Under the pieces are notes generated by a model. It saw only the letters and a list, made by a program, of their open reading frames with translations, searched no databases and was not told where the DNA came from. A stretch of DNA of 64,000 nt from Hydractinia symbiolongicarpus (lineage: Eukaryota; Cnidaria; Hydrozoa; Anthoathecata; Hydractiniidae), in contig NC_079883.1 in the NCBI RefSeq assembly GCF_029227915.1, forward strand, positions 7,996,001 to 8,060,000, given 5' to 3'. Below, in pieces: positions 7,993 through 23,483 of this stretch (position 1 is its first letter; the number at the start of each line of letters is the position of its first letter). The translations under genes and the position numbers were made by a program.

Positions 7993-8189
7993 ATTAGTAG
8001 GGGCAAATACGTGCAATTTATTTTGACGTTGTGATCAAATTTTTTTATTTAATTTCTTTGAGTTACTTAGGACAAGGCGTATGCATGGATTATCTATTAG
8101 ACTTTAAGGTTATAGTTTTGTGAAAAAAACAATGTTTTTTTAAAGATGTGTGGCTATAAAAATAGCCGTTGTTTTCTGAGTGTAGCGGT

Positions 8190-8570
8190 TTACTTCTTCT
8201 GTCCTTTGTCGTTCTTCTTTGGGAGTAAGACAGCTTGAATGTTTGGCAAAACACCACCAGCTGCAATGGTTACACCGCTCAAAAGTTTGTTTAATTCTTC
8301 ATCATTACGAACAGCCAATTGTAAATGTCTTGGAATAATCCTAGCTTTTTTGTTGTCTCTTGCTGCGTTACCAGCCAACTCCAATATCTCAGCAGATAAA
8401 TATTCCAAGACGGCTGCTAAGTAAACTGGTGCTCCAGATCCAATTCGGTTAGCATAGTGCCCTCTACGAAGGAATCTATGCACTCTACCGACTGGAAATT
8501 GAAGTCCAGCTCTTGAGGATCTTGTCTTGGCTTTAGCCTTAGCTTTTCCACCTTTTCCACGTCCAGACAT
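8190..8570 (-). CDS. H2A: Histone H2A
   Basis: Full-length reference H2A, 126 aa. It has the basic tail [15 protein letters not shown], a complete histone fold, the acidic patch (E56, E61, E64, D90, E91, E92, counting Met) and a short C-terminal tail ending KKNDKGQKK without an SQ motif. This is a canonical replication-dependent H2A, not H2A.X, H2A.Z or macroH2A. Divergent from H2B. Stem-loop at 8152..8167. Confidence 0.98.
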   Translation of the reverse strand: MSGRGKGGKAKAKAKTRSSRAGLQFPVGRVHRFLRRGHYANRIGSGAPVYLAAVLEYLSAEILELAGNAARDNKKARIIPRHLQLAVRNDEELNKLLSGVTIAAGGVLPNIQAVLLPKKNDKGQKK

Positions 8571-8853
8571 AACTGCGATTTGATTTGTAAGTTAATACAA
8601 AAACGTACGAATATTTAACGTAAGTGTTAACGAAATAAACTTTACTCGTTTTTTCATCATAAAAATAGGATCGAAATCATGTTTTTTTAACCAATCATAA
8701 TTAAGTATTAAACAAAAGATTTTTTTTTAACCAATTAAATTGCGTATCGGCGTTTTCGGATCGAATTCGATCCGATTTTTTTACTTATAAACAAAAAGTT
8801 TTGACTTGCAGTTTAATGCTTATTTACAAGTTAAGTAGCAAAAATTTTTAACC

Positions 8854-9258
8854 ATGTCTGACGCAGCAGCTAAAGGAGGAAAACAGGCACCTAAAGTAGC
8901 CAAGAAAGGTGAAAAAAGAGCCGGCAAAAAAGGAGGAAAGATTGGTGGAACTGGTGAAAAGAAACGCAAGAGAAAGAGAAAGGAAAGTTATGCTATTTAC
9001 ATCTACAATGTTTTGAAACAAGTTCACCCAGATGTCGGAGTTTCAAGCAAAGCTATGAGCATCATGAACTCATTTGTCAACGACATCTTTGAGCGCATTG
9101 CTTCCGAAGCTTCGCGTTTGGCTCTTCAAAACAAAAAGTCGACCATCTCTTCTCGTGAAATTCAAACCGCAGTACGTCTTCTCTTGCCTGGAGAACTTGC
9201 AAAACACGCAGTCAGTGAAGGAACAAAAGCCGTCACAAAATACACAAGCAGCAAGTAA
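8854..9258 (+). CDS. H2B: Histone H2B
   Basis: Protein identical to 2979..3383. Stem-loop at 9282..9297. Confidence 0.98.
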   Translation: MSDAAAKGGKQAPKVAKKGEKRAGKKGGKIGGTGEKKRKRKRKESYAIYIYNVLKQVHPDVGVSSKAMSIMNSFVNDIFERIASEASRLALQNKKSTISSREIQTAVRLLLPGELAKHAVSEGTKAVTKYTSSK

Positions 9259-9720
9259 ACCAACGTCTACCAAACACAAACGGTCTTTTTTAAGACCACA
9301 CATCTTTAAAAAAACATTTACTTGGCGTCACTACAAGTTAACCGAAGTTAATAAAACTTCTAAATAATGTGCTTAAGAACACTAGCCTACATTTAAAATA
9401 CTTCCCCATGTGTGTGTGTGGATTAGCTTCACTTTTCATACGTATTATTAGCTGTACTTGCAGAAAAGACAAGTACATTGATCCATGTTATTGCTTACAT
9501 TTAACTTAACCCAGCTTTTCACGGAAACACTCCCAGGCAAATTAACCCTACAAAGTATTTCTAAATTTTTTTTGTGTCATATATGACATAGTATCGTATA
9601 GCAATAAATGTAACTGTGACAAGACTTTACACATTGTGTAATTTGGAAGCGTGCACAAAGTAATGTTTTAAAAGATTTGTGGCTATAAAAATAGCCGTTT
9701 TTGTTGAGCAATGACAACGC

Positions 9721-10077
<357 letters not shown>

Positions 10078-10555
10078 TTAACAGAATTCAGACAGCTTTA
10101 AAAAGAGGCCATAAAATTACCTACTGCTCGTGGAAACACCCTAATTAACCAATAGAGTTGCGTCATTACAAAATGTTCCGAACATTTTGTACATTTTTTT
10201 AAGTAAAACTGTAGTTTTTTTAAAAATTCGTGGTCTTAATGTTTCAGTAAGGCAATAAATTTGGCATCGTTGGAATTCGCCAAACCTTCTGCTACTTACT
10301 AAAAAAAAAAAAAGTCAAAAGCTTTTGTGTATCAGAAGATACAGCCGTTTTCCCGTAGCCAAAAAACACAGATTTTATAAAAATGTTAAAGTAATGAGCG
10401 TAATGTCATTATGCAGCCAATCAGAAATTACTTTCTTAGCACCAATCAAATGGTTTGTTTTGAACCTTAGCTGTCAATCAATATGAGAAATAAAACTTTG
10501 GCGCGATAGTGCATTTTAGACCGTCTTGTGTATCCGTACTACATCGACTTCTTAA

Positions 10556-10969
<414 letters not shown>

Positions 10970-11330
10970 GCATCTTACCAAACAAAAAACGGCTATTTTT
11001 ATAGCCACACATCCATAAAAAATATTACGGCTAGCTTTTTATATCAAACTTTGTTCTGCTTTCTGTTTAAATTTTATGCTACATAAAAATTTTATGCTAC
11101 ATAAAGTTTGACAATGTTAAAAATATGAAGGGCAAGAAAAGTAAAAGCAAGAAAATAAGAAATTTAAAAACGAAAATACTTAAACTTAGGGAATCTAATC
11201 TTAAAATTACTCTTTTTTAACTGTTTAAGTGACTTAAACAAGTTTAACTTTGTACCAAGATAATGTTTTTTTGTAAATGTGTGGCTATAAAAATAGCCGT
11301 TTGTTAATGTAATAGCCAGATACACACAAA

Positions 11331-11882
11331 TTATTTTTTTGCGGTCTTCTTTGCTGCCTTTTTGGGAGTCTTTTTGACCTTCTTTGCTGCAGGTTTTTTA
11401 GCAACAGGCTTCTTTGTGGGTTTCTTAGCTGCTGGTTTCTTAGCCGAGGCTTTCTTTGTGGCAGGCTTCTTTGCTGCTTTCTTTGGCGTGCTCTTCTTTG
11501 CTGGCTTCTTTTTTGGTGTACTTTTCTTTGCAGTAGGCTTCTTTGCCGTTGGCTTTTTTGCTGCGGCCTTTTTCTTAGGTTTTTCTTTTTTTACCTGACC
11601 TAGCTTGAATGATCCAGAAGCACCAGTGCCTTTAGTTTGAATCAAATCGCCTGATGTTACTCCTCGTTTAAGAGCCATTTTCAGATGATGATCTGAGTTT
11701 TCAGCAACTTTGTAATTTGCATGAATATATTTTGTAATAGCTTGGCGAGATGAACCACCGCGTTCCTTTAGGGTAGCGATAGCAGCCTTGATCATGTCCA
11801 CATATTTAGGGTGATCAGCTGTCTTCTTTGCAGCAGGTTTCTTCTTGGGTGCGATTTTCTTTGGAGAAGCTGCTTCACTCAT
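11331..11882 (-). CDS. H1: Linker histone H1
   Basis: Majority H1 sequence with Ala55 and Lys68, 183 aa. Stem-loop at 11283..11298. Confidence 0.97.
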   Translation of the reverse strand: MSEAASPKKIAPKKKPAAKKTADHPKYVDMIKAAIATLKERGGSSRQAITKYIHANYKVAENSDHHLKMALKRGVTSGDLIQTKGTGASGSFKLGQVKKEKPKKKAAAKKPTAKKPTAKKSTPKKKPAKKSTPKKAAKKPATKKASAKKPAAKKPTKKPVAKKPAAKKVKKTPKKAAKKTAKK

Positions 11883-12461
11883 TTTTAATGTTTTCTTACA
11901 ACAATCCAACGATAAACGATGCTTGTTATCACAGTAGAAGTATACTAAACATTACCGTGTAAATGAGATATAATTTAAGACGGTGCGAAGTATGCGGACG
12001 TAAAAGTACCACTCCCGGGAATTGATTTGGCGCGAAAACAGAAATGTGTGTTTCTGTACATCGTATAATGTCCGTTTTGGGAGCCGCGACTATGCGAAAG
12101 CATGTTAATTTTTATTTGTAGCACGACGCAATAGTCTGAAAGAGAAGCTGCTGGAGTTTGAGGTCTTCAGCATTACATCTACTCTGTTAATTTGGGCTTC
12201 TTCCGCGCCCGTGTTAGGATTTTCATAAAGCGTTCTTTGGTTTGCGTTGCGTATGTCGGCCTACATCATCGACACGGCCTGTTTCCGGCTATTAGGAGCA
12301 ATTCATATATTGGGCACTGCGTTTCGACTTTTTTATTAGACCACAGTAAAAAAATTCACTCACAGAAGTCCCTTTCTTTCATGGCTACAAACACGAAGAA
12401 TTCTGTCGTAAGTAAAACGAATGCGCAAGCCAAAATAACGATGGGGCGAAGTCATAAGCAT

Positions 12462-12534
12462 CGCCCTGTGGCCCAATGGATAAGGCATCTGACTACGAAT
12501 CAGGGGATTCCAGGTTCGACTCCTGGCAGGGTCG
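12462..12534 (+). tRNA. tRNA-Arg-ACG: tRNA-Arg(ACG), type-A allele
   Basis: Same as 711..783. It is the last gene before the first N gap. Confidence 0.93.
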
Positions 12535-12807
12535 CACTGTCGCATTTCGGCTGCATGGTCTACTGTGTAACGCGCGCGCACGTTCTGGCGTAATGCGTTG
12601 ATAAACGGAATGTACGCAGTCATATTGGAAAGTAATATCACGCACTTAGTATCGTCGCCTTTGTTAGCATTCATGTAAGTTACCATCCACTCGCTACAGT
12701 CGCTCTCCATCCTACGGCTAAATCAACAGCCGTGATTTTTACTATGTCGCCGTCCATCCGTACGCGGTGACAGTTGTAAGCTTTACAGTAACGTGACATG
12801 CTCCACA

Positions 12808-13307
12808 NNNNNNNNNNNNNNNNNNNNNNNNNNNNNNNNNNNNNNNNNNNNNNNNNNNNNNNNNNNNNNNNNNNNNNNNNNNNNNNNNNNNNNNNNNNNN
12901 NNNNNNNNNNNNNNNNNNNNNNNNNNNNNNNNNNNNNNNNNNNNNNNNNNNNNNNNNNNNNNNNNNNNNNNNNNNNNNNNNNNNNNNNNNNNNNNNNNNN
13001 NNNNNNNNNNNNNNNNNNNNNNNNNNNNNNNNNNNNNNNNNNNNNNNNNNNNNNNNNNNNNNNNNNNNNNNNNNNNNNNNNNNNNNNNNNNNNNNNNNNN
13101 NNNNNNNNNNNNNNNNNNNNNNNNNNNNNNNNNNNNNNNNNNNNNNNNNNNNNNNNNNNNNNNNNNNNNNNNNNNNNNNNNNNNNNNNNNNNNNNNNNNN
13201 NNNNNNNNNNNNNNNNNNNNNNNNNNNNNNNNNNNNNNNNNNNNNNNNNNNNNNNNNNNNNNNNNNNNNNNNNNNNNNNNNNNNNNNNNNNNNNNNNNNN
13301 NNNNNNN
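12808..13307. other. Assembly gap, 500 N
   Basis: Exactly 500 N, so the size is a placeholder. The left flank matches position 1056 of unit 1 and the right flank matches 3891, so one collapsed unit would need 2834 bp here. Lost: U2, U1, 5S, H2A, H2B and the H4 C-terminal codons. Whole extra units could also be missing. Confidence 0.98.
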
Positions 13308-13619
<312 letters not shown>

Positions 13620-14098
13620 TTAACAGAATTCAGACAGCTTTAAAAAGAGGCCATAAAATTACCTACTGCTCGTGGAAACACCCTAATTAACCAATAGAGT
13701 TGCGTCATTACAAAATGTTCCGAACATTTTGTACATTTTTTTAAGTAAAACTGTAGTTTTTTTAAAAATTCGTGGTCTTAATGTTTCAGTAAGGCAATAA
13801 ATTTGGCATCGTTGGAATTCGCCAAACCTTCTGCTACTTACTAAAAAAAAAAAAAAGTCAAAAGCTTTTGTGTATCAGAAGATACAGCCGTTTTCCCGTA
13901 GCCAAAAAACACAGATTTTATAAAAATGTTAAAGTAATGAGCGTAATGTCATTATGCAGCCAATCAGAAATTACTTTCTTAGCACCAATCAAATGGTTTG
14001 TTTTGAACCTTAGCTGTCAATCAATATGAGAAATAAAACTTTGGCGCGATAGTGCATTTTAGACCGTCTTGTGTATCCGTACTACATCGACTTCTTAA

Positions 14099-14512
<414 letters not shown>

Positions 14513-14873
14513 GCATCTTACCAAACAAAAAACGGCTATTTTTATAGCCACACATCCATAAAAAATATTACGGCTAGCTTTTTATATCAAACTTTGTTCT
14601 GCTTTCTGTTTAAATTTTATGCTACATAAAAATTTTATGCTACATAAAGTTTGACAATGTTAAAAATATGAAGGGCAAGAAAAGTAAAAGCAAGAAAATA
14701 AGAAATTTAAAAACGAAAATACTTAAACTTAGGGAATCTAATCTTAAAATTACTCTTTTTTAACTGTTTAAGTGACTTAAACAAGTTTAACTTTGTACCA
14801 AGATAATGTTTTTTTGTAAATGTGTGGCTATAAAAATAGCCGTTTGTTAATGTAATAGCCAGATACACACAAA

Positions 14874-15425
14874 TTATTTTTTTGCGGTCTTCTTTGCTGC
14901 CTTTTTGGGAGTCTTTTTGACCTTCTTTGCTGCAGGTTTTTTAGCAACAGGCTTCTTTGTGGGTTTCTTAGCTGCTGGTTTCTTAGCCGAGGCTTTCTTT
15001 GTGGCAGGCTTCTTTGCTGCTTTCTTTGGCGTGCTCTTCTTTGCTGGCTTCTTTTTTGGTGTACTTTTCTTTGCAGTAGGCTTCTTTGCCGTTGGCTTTT
15101 TTGCTGCGGCCTTTTTCTTAGGTTTTTCTTTTTTTACCTGACCTAGCTTGAATGATCCAGAAGCACCAGTGCCTTTAGTTTGAATCAAATCGCCTGATGT
15201 TACTCCTCGTTTAAGAGCCATTTCCAGATGATGATCTGAGTTTTCAGCAACTTTGTAATTTGCATGAATATATTTTGTAATAGCTTGGCGAGATGAACCA
15301 CCGCGTTCCTTTAGGGTAGCGATAGCAGCCTTGATCATGTCCACATATTTAGGGTGATCAGCTGTCTTCTTTGCAGCAGGTTTCTTCTTGGGTGCGATTT
15401 TCTTTGGAGAAGCTGCTTCACTCAT
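14874..15425 (-). CDS. H1: Linker histone H1 (K68E variant)
   Basis: 183 aa with one private change: C at 15224 (T in other copies) turns codon 68 from AAA (Lys) to GAA (Glu). The residue lies in the recognition helix of the winged helix (HHLKMALKR). By alignment it corresponds to Lys69 of chicken H5, a reported DNA-contact residue. A charge reversal there should weaken nucleosome binding; that effect is inferred. Stem-loop at 14826..14841. Confidence 0.96.
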   Translation of the reverse strand: MSEAASPKKIAPKKKPAAKKTADHPKYVDMIKAAIATLKERGGSSRQAITKYIHANYKVAENSDHHLEMALKRGVTSGDLIQTKGTGASGSFKLGQVKKEKPKKKAAAKKPTAKKPTAKKSTPKKKPAKKSTPKKAAKKPATKKASAKKPAAKKPTKKPVAKKPAAKKVKKTPKKAAKKTAKK

Positions 15426-16004
15426 TTTTAATGTTTTCTTACAACAATCCAACGATAAACGATGCTTGTTATCACAGTAGAAGTATACTAAACATTACCG
15501 TGTAAATGAGATATAATTTAAGACGGTGCGAAGTATGCGGACGTAAAAGTACCACTCCCGGGAATTGATTTGGCGCGAAAACAGAAATGTGTGTTTCTGT
15601 ACATCGTATAATGTCCGTTTTGGGAGCCGCGACTATGCGAAAGCATGTTAATTTTTATTTGTAGCACGACGCAATAGTCTGAAAGAGAAGCTGCTGGAGT
15701 TTGAGGTCTTCAGCATTACATCTACTCTGTTAATTTGGGCTTCTTCCGCGCCCGTGTTAGGATTTTCATAAAGCGTTCTTTGGTTTGCGTTGCGTATGTC
15801 GGCCTACATCATCGACACGGCCTGTTTCCGGCTATTAGGAGCAATTCATATATTGGGCACTGCGTTTCGACTTTTTTATTAGACCACAGTAAAAAAATTC
15901 ACTCACAGAAGTCCCTTTCTTTCATGGCTACAAACACGAAGAATTCTGTCGTAAGTAAAACGAATGCGCAAGCCAAAATAACGATGGGGCGAAGTCATAA
16001 GCAT

Positions 16005-16077
16005 CGCCCTGTGGCCCAATGGATAAGGCATCTGACTACGAATCAGGGGATTCCAGGTTCGACTCCTGGCAGGGTCG
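16005..16077 (+). tRNA. tRNA-Arg-ACG: tRNA-Arg(ACG), type-A allele
   Basis: Same as 711..783. Confidence 0.93.
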
Positions 16078-16399
16078 CACTGTCGCATTTCGGCTGCATG
16101 GTCTACTGTGTAACGCGCGCGCACGTTCTGGCGTAATGCGTTGATAAACGGAATGTACGCAGTCATATTGGAAAGTAATATCACGCACTTAGTATCGTCG
16201 CCTTTGTTAGCATTCATGTAAGTTACCATCCACTCGCTACAGTCGCTCTCCATCCTACGGCTAAATCAACAGCCGTGATTTTTACTATGTCGCCGTCCAT
16301 CCGTACGCGGTGACAGTTGTAAGCTTTACAGTAACGTGACATGCTCCACAAGCAGTTACGGTGTGTGGACGATGCCTATCATGGCAACGCTTGTTCTTT

Positions 16400-16584
16400 A
16401 TCGCTTCTCGGCCTAATGGCTAAGATCAAGTGTAGTATCTGTTCTTATCAGTTTAATATCTGGTAGGCCATTCTCTGAATGGTCAGTATATTAATCTGAT
16501 TTTTGGCCTTGGGTCATGGAGGTGGATTCATTCACGCCGTGACCACGGGTTGCCTTGGTGTTGCACTATTACCGATGGCGGCCC
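16400..16584 (+). ncRNA. U2: U2 spliceosomal snRNA
   Basis: Copy of 1106..1290. Confidence 0.93.
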
Positions 16585-16776
16585 ACATAAGCAATAAAAG
16601 AATAATAGCAGTCCTCTTTCCGACGGCACTCTGCATAGTCTACGGCGGGAACAAAACGCGTACACTGGGGGAGAATACAGCCTATGCCCCGCGACACGGC
16701 AGTTTATAACACACTCAAGCCACAAGCATTAACAAACTTTGAAGGGTACCCTCATGCTACGGTGCAGTTCCAACTC

Positions 16777-16941
16777 ATACTTACCTGACGGGGAAGTAAA
16801 GACTGATCAATGAGGGTTTTCTTCCAGAGTGAGGCTCTTGCATTGCACTACGCTTGGGCTGACCTCTGCGATTACTGCAAACGTCAGTAACTCGACCGTA
16901 CAATTTCTGGTAGTGGGGGCCTGCGTCCGCGCTCGCCCCCT
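16777..16941 (+). ncRNA. U1: U1 spliceosomal snRNA
   Basis: Copy of 1483..1647. Confidence 0.94.
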
Positions 16942-17290
16942 CCTTAAGTCAAAATGAATGAGCTTAGAAAAGTTGCGCGGCCAAATGTCGGTGGTGACTT
17001 AAACGCTAAGGTAAAACCTCGCTTGGCTGTTACGAAACGTGATTGCGATATAAGTCCTCGGAAGGCGGCGGAATTTTATTTTATTTGCCATTCCGTCAGG
17101 GTTATTGGATGATCGGCAATAGATCGAGTTTGTATGCATTTGAAAGCTCTTTTTTCTCGTACTATCACCTGAAAATGTCGTAGGAAAATGTCATAGGAAA
17201 CACTTTCAACAACCGCCACGTTCCTTAATTGTTATAACAAGAAATATATCACAGCACCATTGAAATGAAAAGGCAACAAATGAAAATGAA

Positions 17291-17410
17291 AAGCCTACGA
17301 CACCGGGAGTTCCCAGGCGGTCCCCCATCCAAGTACTATCCCGGCCCGACGATGCTTAACTTCCGTGATCAGACGAGAACGGGTGTGTTCATCGTGGTAT
17401 GGCCGTAGAC
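17291..17410 (-). rRNA. 5S rRNA: 5S ribosomal RNA
   Basis: Copy of 1997..2116. Confidence 0.96.
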
Positions 17411-17607
17411 ATTAGTAGGGGCAAATACGTGCAATTTATTTTGACGTTGTGATCAAATTTTTTTATTTAATTTCTTTGAGTTACTTAGGACAAGGCGTAT
17501 GCATGGATTATCTATTAGACTTTAAGGTTATAGTTTTGTGAAAAAAACAATGTTTTTTTAAAGATGTGTGGCTATAAAAATAGCCGTTGTTTTCTGAGTG
17601 TAGCGGT

Positions 17608-17988
17608 TTACTTCTTCTGTCCTTTGTCGTTCTTCTTTGGGAGTAAGACAGCTTGAATGTTTGGCAAAACACCACCAGCTGCAATGGTTACACCGCTCAA
17701 AAGTTTGTTTAATTCTTCATCATTACGAACAGCCAATTGTAAATGTCTTGGAATAATCCTAGCTTTTTTGTTGTCTCTTGCTGCGTTACCAGCCAACTCC
17801 AATATCTCAGCAGATAAATATTCCAAGACGGCTGCTAAGTAAACTGGTGCTCCAGATCCAATTCGGTTAGCATAGTGCCCTCTACGAAGGAATCTATGCA
17901 CTCTACCGACTGGAAATTGAAGTCCAGCTCTTGAGGATCTTGTCTTGGCTTTAGCCTTAGCTTTTCCACCTTTTCCACGTCCAGACAT
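17608..17988 (-). CDS. H2A: Histone H2A
   Basis: Protein identical to 8190..8570. Stem-loop at 17570..17585. Confidence 0.98.
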   Translation of the reverse strand: MSGRGKGGKAKAKAKTRSSRAGLQFPVGRVHRFLRRGHYANRIGSGAPVYLAAVLEYLSAEILELAGNAARDNKKARIIPRHLQLAVRNDEELNKLLSGVTIAAGGVLPNIQAVLLPKKNDKGQKK

Positions 17989-18272
17989 AACTGCGATTTG
18001 ATTTGTAAGTTAATACAAAAACGTACGAATATTTAACGTAAGTGTTAACGAAATAAACTTTACTCGTTTTTTCATCATAAAAATAGGATCGAAATCATGT
18101 TTTTTTAACCAATCATAATTAAGTATTAAACAAAAGATTTTTTTTTTAACCAATTAAATTGCGTATCGGCGTTTTCGGATCGAATTCGATCCGATTTTTT
18201 TACTTATAAACAAAAAGTTTTGACTTGCAGTTTAATGCTTATTTACAAGTTAAGTAGCAAAAATTTTTAACC

Positions 18273-18677
18273 ATGTCTGACGCAGCAGCTAAAGGAGGAA
18301 AACAGGCACCTAAAGTAGCCAAGAAAGGTGAAAAAAGAGCCGGCAAAAAAGGAGGAAAGATTGGTGGAACTGGTGAAAAGAAACGCAAGAGAAAGAGAAA
18401 GGAAAGTTATGCTATTTACATCTACAATGTTTTGAAACAAGTTCACCCAGATGTCGGAGTTTCAAGCAAAGCTATGAGCATCATGAACTCATTTGTCAAC
18501 GACATCTTTGAGCGCATTGCTTCCGAAGCTTCGCGTTTGGCTCTTCAAAACAAAAAGTCGACCATCTCTTCTCGTGAAATTCAAACCGCAGTACGTCTTC
18601 TCTTGCCTGGAGAACTTGCAAAACACGCAGTCAGTGAAGGAACAAAAGCCGTCACAAAATACACAAGCAGCAAGTAA
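18273..18677 (+). CDS. H2B: Histone H2B
   Basis: Protein identical to 2979..3383. Stem-loop at 18701..18716. Confidence 0.98.
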   Translation: MSDAAAKGGKQAPKVAKKGEKRAGKKGGKIGGTGEKKRKRKRKESYAIYIYNVLKQVHPDVGVSSKAMSIMNSFVNDIFERIASEASRLALQNKKSTISSREIQTAVRLLLPGELAKHAVSEGTKAVTKYTSSK

Positions 18678-19139
18678 ACCAACGTCTACCAAACACAAAC
18701 GGTCTTTTTTAAGACCACACATCTTTAAAAAAACATTTACTTGGCGTCACTACAAGTTAACCGAAGTTAATAAAACTTCTAAATAATGTGCTTAAGAACA
18801 CTAGCCTACATTTAAAATACTTCCCCATGTGTGTGTGTGGATTAGCTTCACTTTTCATACGTATTATTAGCTGTACTTGCAGAAAAGACAAGTACATTGA
18901 TCCATGTTATTGCTTACATTTAACTTAACCCAGCTTTTCACGGAAACACTCCCAGGCAAATTAACCCTACAAAGTATTTCTAAATTTTTTTTGTGTCATA
19001 TATGACATAGTATCGTATAGCAATAAATGTAACTGTGACAAGACTTTACACATTGTGTAATTTGGAAGCGTGCACAAAGTAATGTTTTAAAAGATTTGTG
19101 GCTATAAAAATAGCCGTTTTTGTTGAGCAATGACAACGC

Positions 19140-19496
<357 letters not shown>

Positions 19497-19974
19497 TTAA
19501 CAGAATTCAGACAGCTTTAAAAAGAGGCCATAAAATTACCTACTGCTCGTGGAAACACCCTAATTAACCAATAGAGTTGCGTCATTACAAAATGTTCCGA
19601 ACATTTTGTACATTTTTTTAAGTAAAACTGTAGTTTTTTTAAAAATTCGTGGTCTTAATGTTTCAGTAAGGCAATAAATTTGGCATCGTTGGAATTCGCC
19701 AAACCTTCTGCTACTTACTAAAAAAAAAAAAAGTCAAAAGCTTTTGTGTATCAGAAGATACAGCCGTTTTCCCGTAGCCAAAAAACACAGATTTTATAAA
19801 AATGTTAAAGTAATGAGCGTAATGTCATTATGCAGCCAATCAGAAATTACTTTCTTAGCACCAATCAAATGGTTTGTTTTGAACCTTAGCTGTCAATCAA
19901 TATGAGAAATAAAACTTTGGCGCGATAGTGCATTTTAGACCGTCTTGTGTATCCGTACTACATCGACTTCTTAA

Positions 19975-20388
<414 letters not shown>

Positions 20389-20749
20389 GCATCTTACCAA
20401 ACAAAAAACGGCTATTTTTATAGCCACACATCCATAAAAAATATTACGGCTAGCTTTTTATATCAAACTTTGTTCTGCTTTCTGTTTAAATTTTATGCTA
20501 CATAAAAATTTTATGCTACATAAAGTTTGACAATGTTAAAAATATGAAGGGCAAGAAAAGTAAAAGCAAGAAAATAAGAAATTTAAAAACGAAAATACTT
20601 AAACTTAGGGAATCTAATCTTAAAATTACTCTTTTTTAACTGTTTAAGTGACTTAAACAAGTTTAACTTTGTACCAAGATAATGTTTTTTTGTAAATGTG
20701 TGGCTATAAAAATAGCCGTTTGTTAATGTAATAGCCAGATACACACAAA

Positions 20750-21301
20750 TTATTTTTTTGCGGTCTTCTTTGCTGCCTTTTTGGGAGTCTTTTTGACCTT
20801 CTTTGCTGCAGGTTTTTTAGCAACAGGCTTCTTTGTGGGTTTCTTAGCTGCTGGTTTCTTAGCCGAGGCTTTCTTTGTGGCAGGCTTCTTTGCTGCTTTC
20901 TTTGGCGTGCTCTTCTTTGCTGGCTTCTTTTTTGGTGTACTTTTCTTTGCAGTAGGCTTCTTTGCCGTTGGCTTTTTTGCTGCGGCCTTTTTCTTAGGTT
21001 TTTCTTTTTTTACCTGACCTAGCTTGAATGATCCAGAAGCACCAGTGCCTTTAGTTTGAATCAAATCGCCTGATGTTACTCCTCGTTTAAGAGCCATTTT
21101 CAGATGATGATCTGAGTTTTCAGCAACTTTGTAATTTGCATGAATATATTTTGTAATAGCTTGGCGAGATGAACCACCGCGTTCCTTTAGGGTAGCGATA
21201 GCAGCCTTGATCATGTCCACATATTTAGGGTGATCAGCTGTCTTCTTTGCAGCAGGTTTCTTCTTGGGTGCGATTTTCTTTGGAGAAGCTGCTTCACTCA
21301 T
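20750..21301 (-). CDS. H1: Linker histone H1
   Basis: Majority H1, 183 aa. Stem-loop at 20702..20717. Confidence 0.97.
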   Translation of the reverse strand: MSEAASPKKIAPKKKPAAKKTADHPKYVDMIKAAIATLKERGGSSRQAITKYIHANYKVAENSDHHLKMALKRGVTSGDLIQTKGTGASGSFKLGQVKKEKPKKKAAAKKPTAKKPTAKKSTPKKKPAKKSTPKKAAKKPATKKASAKKPAAKKPTKKPVAKKPAAKKVKKTPKKAAKKTAKK

Positions 21302-21880
21302 TTTTAATGTTTTCTTACAACAATCCAACGATAAACGATGCTTGTTATCACAGTAGAAGTATACTAAACATTACCGTGTAAATGAGATATAATTTAAGAC
21401 GGTGCGAAGTATGCGGACGTAAAAGTACCACTCCCGGGAATTGATTTGGCGCGAAAACAGAAATGTGTGTTTCTGTACATCGTATAATGTCCGTTTTGGG
21501 AGCCGCGACTATGCGAAAGCATGTTAATTTTTATTTGTAGCACGACGCAATAGTCTGAAAGAGAAGCTGCTGGAGTTTGAGGTCTTCAGCATTACATCTA
21601 CTCTGTTAATTTGGGCTTCTTCCGCGCCCGTGTTAGGATTTTCATAAAGCGTTCTTTGGTTTGCGTTGCGTATGTCGGCCTACATCATCGACACGGCCTG
21701 TTTCCGGCTATTAGGAGCAATTCATATATTGGGCACTGCGTTTCGACTTTTTTATTAGACCACAGTAAAAAAATTCACTCACAGAAGTCCCTTTCTTTCA
21801 TGGCTACAAACACGAAGAATTCTGTCGTAAGTAAAACGAATGCGCAAGCCAAAATAACGATGGGGCGAAGTCATAAGCAT

Positions 21881-21953
21881 CGCCCTGTGGCCCAATGGAT
21901 AAGGCATCTGACTACGAATCAGGGGATTCCAGGTTCGACTCCTGGCAGGGTCG
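21881..21953 (+). tRNA. tRNA-Arg-ACG: tRNA-Arg(ACG), type-A allele
   Basis: Same as 711..783. Confidence 0.93.
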
Positions 21954-22275
21954 CACTGTCGCATTTCGGCTGCATGGTCTACTGTGTAACGCGCGCGCAC
22001 GTTCTGGCGTAATGCGTTGATAAACGGAATGTACGCAGTCATATTGGAAAGTAATATCACGCACTTAGTATCGTCGCCTTTGTTAGCATTCATGTAAGTT
22101 ACCATCCACTCGCTACAGTCGCTCTCCATCCTACGGCTAAATCAACAGCCGTGATTTTTACTATGTCGCCGTCCATCCGTACGCGGTGACAGTTGTAAGC
22201 TTTACAGTAACGTGACATGCTCCACAAGCAGTTACGGTGTGTGGACGATGCCTATCATGGCAACGCTTGTTCTTT

Positions 22276-22460
22276 ATCGCTTCTCGGCCTAATGGCTAAG
22301 ATCAAGTGTAGTATCTGTTCTTATCAGTTTAATATCTGGTAGGCCATTCTCTGAATGGTCAGTATATTAATCTGATTTTTGGCCTTGGGTCATGGAGGTG
22401 GATTCATTCACGCCGTGACCACGGGTTGCCTTGGTGTTGCACTATTACCGATGGCGGCCC
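22276..22460 (+). ncRNA. U2: U2 spliceosomal snRNA
   Basis: Copy of 1106..1290. Confidence 0.93.
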
Positions 22461-22652
22461 ACATAAGCAATAAAAGAATAATAGCAGTCCTCTTTCCGAC
22501 GGCACTCTGCATAGTCTACGGCGGGAACAAAACGCGTACACTGGGGGAGAATACAGCCTATGCCCCGCGACACGGCAGTTTATAACACACTCAAGCCACA
22601 AGCATTAACAAACTTTGAAGGGTACCCTCATGCTACGGTGCAGTTCCAACTC

Positions 22653-22817
22653 ATACTTACCTGACGGGGAAGTAAAGACTGATCAATGAGGGTTTTCTTC
22701 CAGAGTGAGGCTCTTGCATTGCACTACGCTTGGGCTGACCTCTGCGATTACTGCAAACGTCAGTAACTCGACCGTACAATTTCTGGTAGTGGGGGCCTGC
22801 GTCCGCGCTCGCCCCCT
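22653..22817 (+). ncRNA. U1: U1 spliceosomal snRNA
   Basis: Copy of 1483..1647. Confidence 0.94.
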
Positions 22818-23166
22818 CCTTAAGTCAAAATGAATGAGCTTAGAAAAGTTGCGCGGCCAAATGTCGGTGGTGACTTAAACGCTAAGGTAAAACCTCGCTT
22901 GGCTGTTACGAAACGTGATTGCGATATAAGTCCTCGGAAGGCGGCGGAATTTTATTTTATTTGCCATTCCGTCAGGGTTATTGGATGATCGGCAATAGAT
23001 CGAGTTTGTATGCATTTGAAAGCTCTTTTTTCTCGTACTATCACCTGAAAATGTCGTAGGAAAATGTCATAGGAAACACTTTCAACAACCGCCACGTTCC
23101 TTAATTGTTATAACAAGAAATATATCACAGCACCATTGAAATGAAAAGGCAACAAATGAAAATGAA

Positions 23167-23286
23167 AAGCCTACGACACCGGGAGTTCCCAGGCGGTCCC
23201 CCATCCAAGTACTATCCCGGCCCGACGATGCTTAACTTCCGTGATCAGACGAGAACGGGTGTGTTCATCGTGGTATGGCCGTAGAC
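23167..23286 (-). rRNA. 5S rRNA: 5S ribosomal RNA
   Basis: Copy of 1997..2116. Confidence 0.96.
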
Positions 23287-23483
23287 ATTAGTAGGGGCAA
23301 ATACGTGCAATTTATTTTGACGTTGTGATCAAATTTTTTTATTTAATTTCTTTGAGTTACTTAGGACAAGGCGTATGCATGGATTATCTATTAGACTTTA
23401 AGGTTATAGTTTTGTGAAAAAAACAATGTTTTTTTAAAGATGTGTGGCTATAAAAATAGCCGTTGTTTTCTGAGTGTAGCGGT

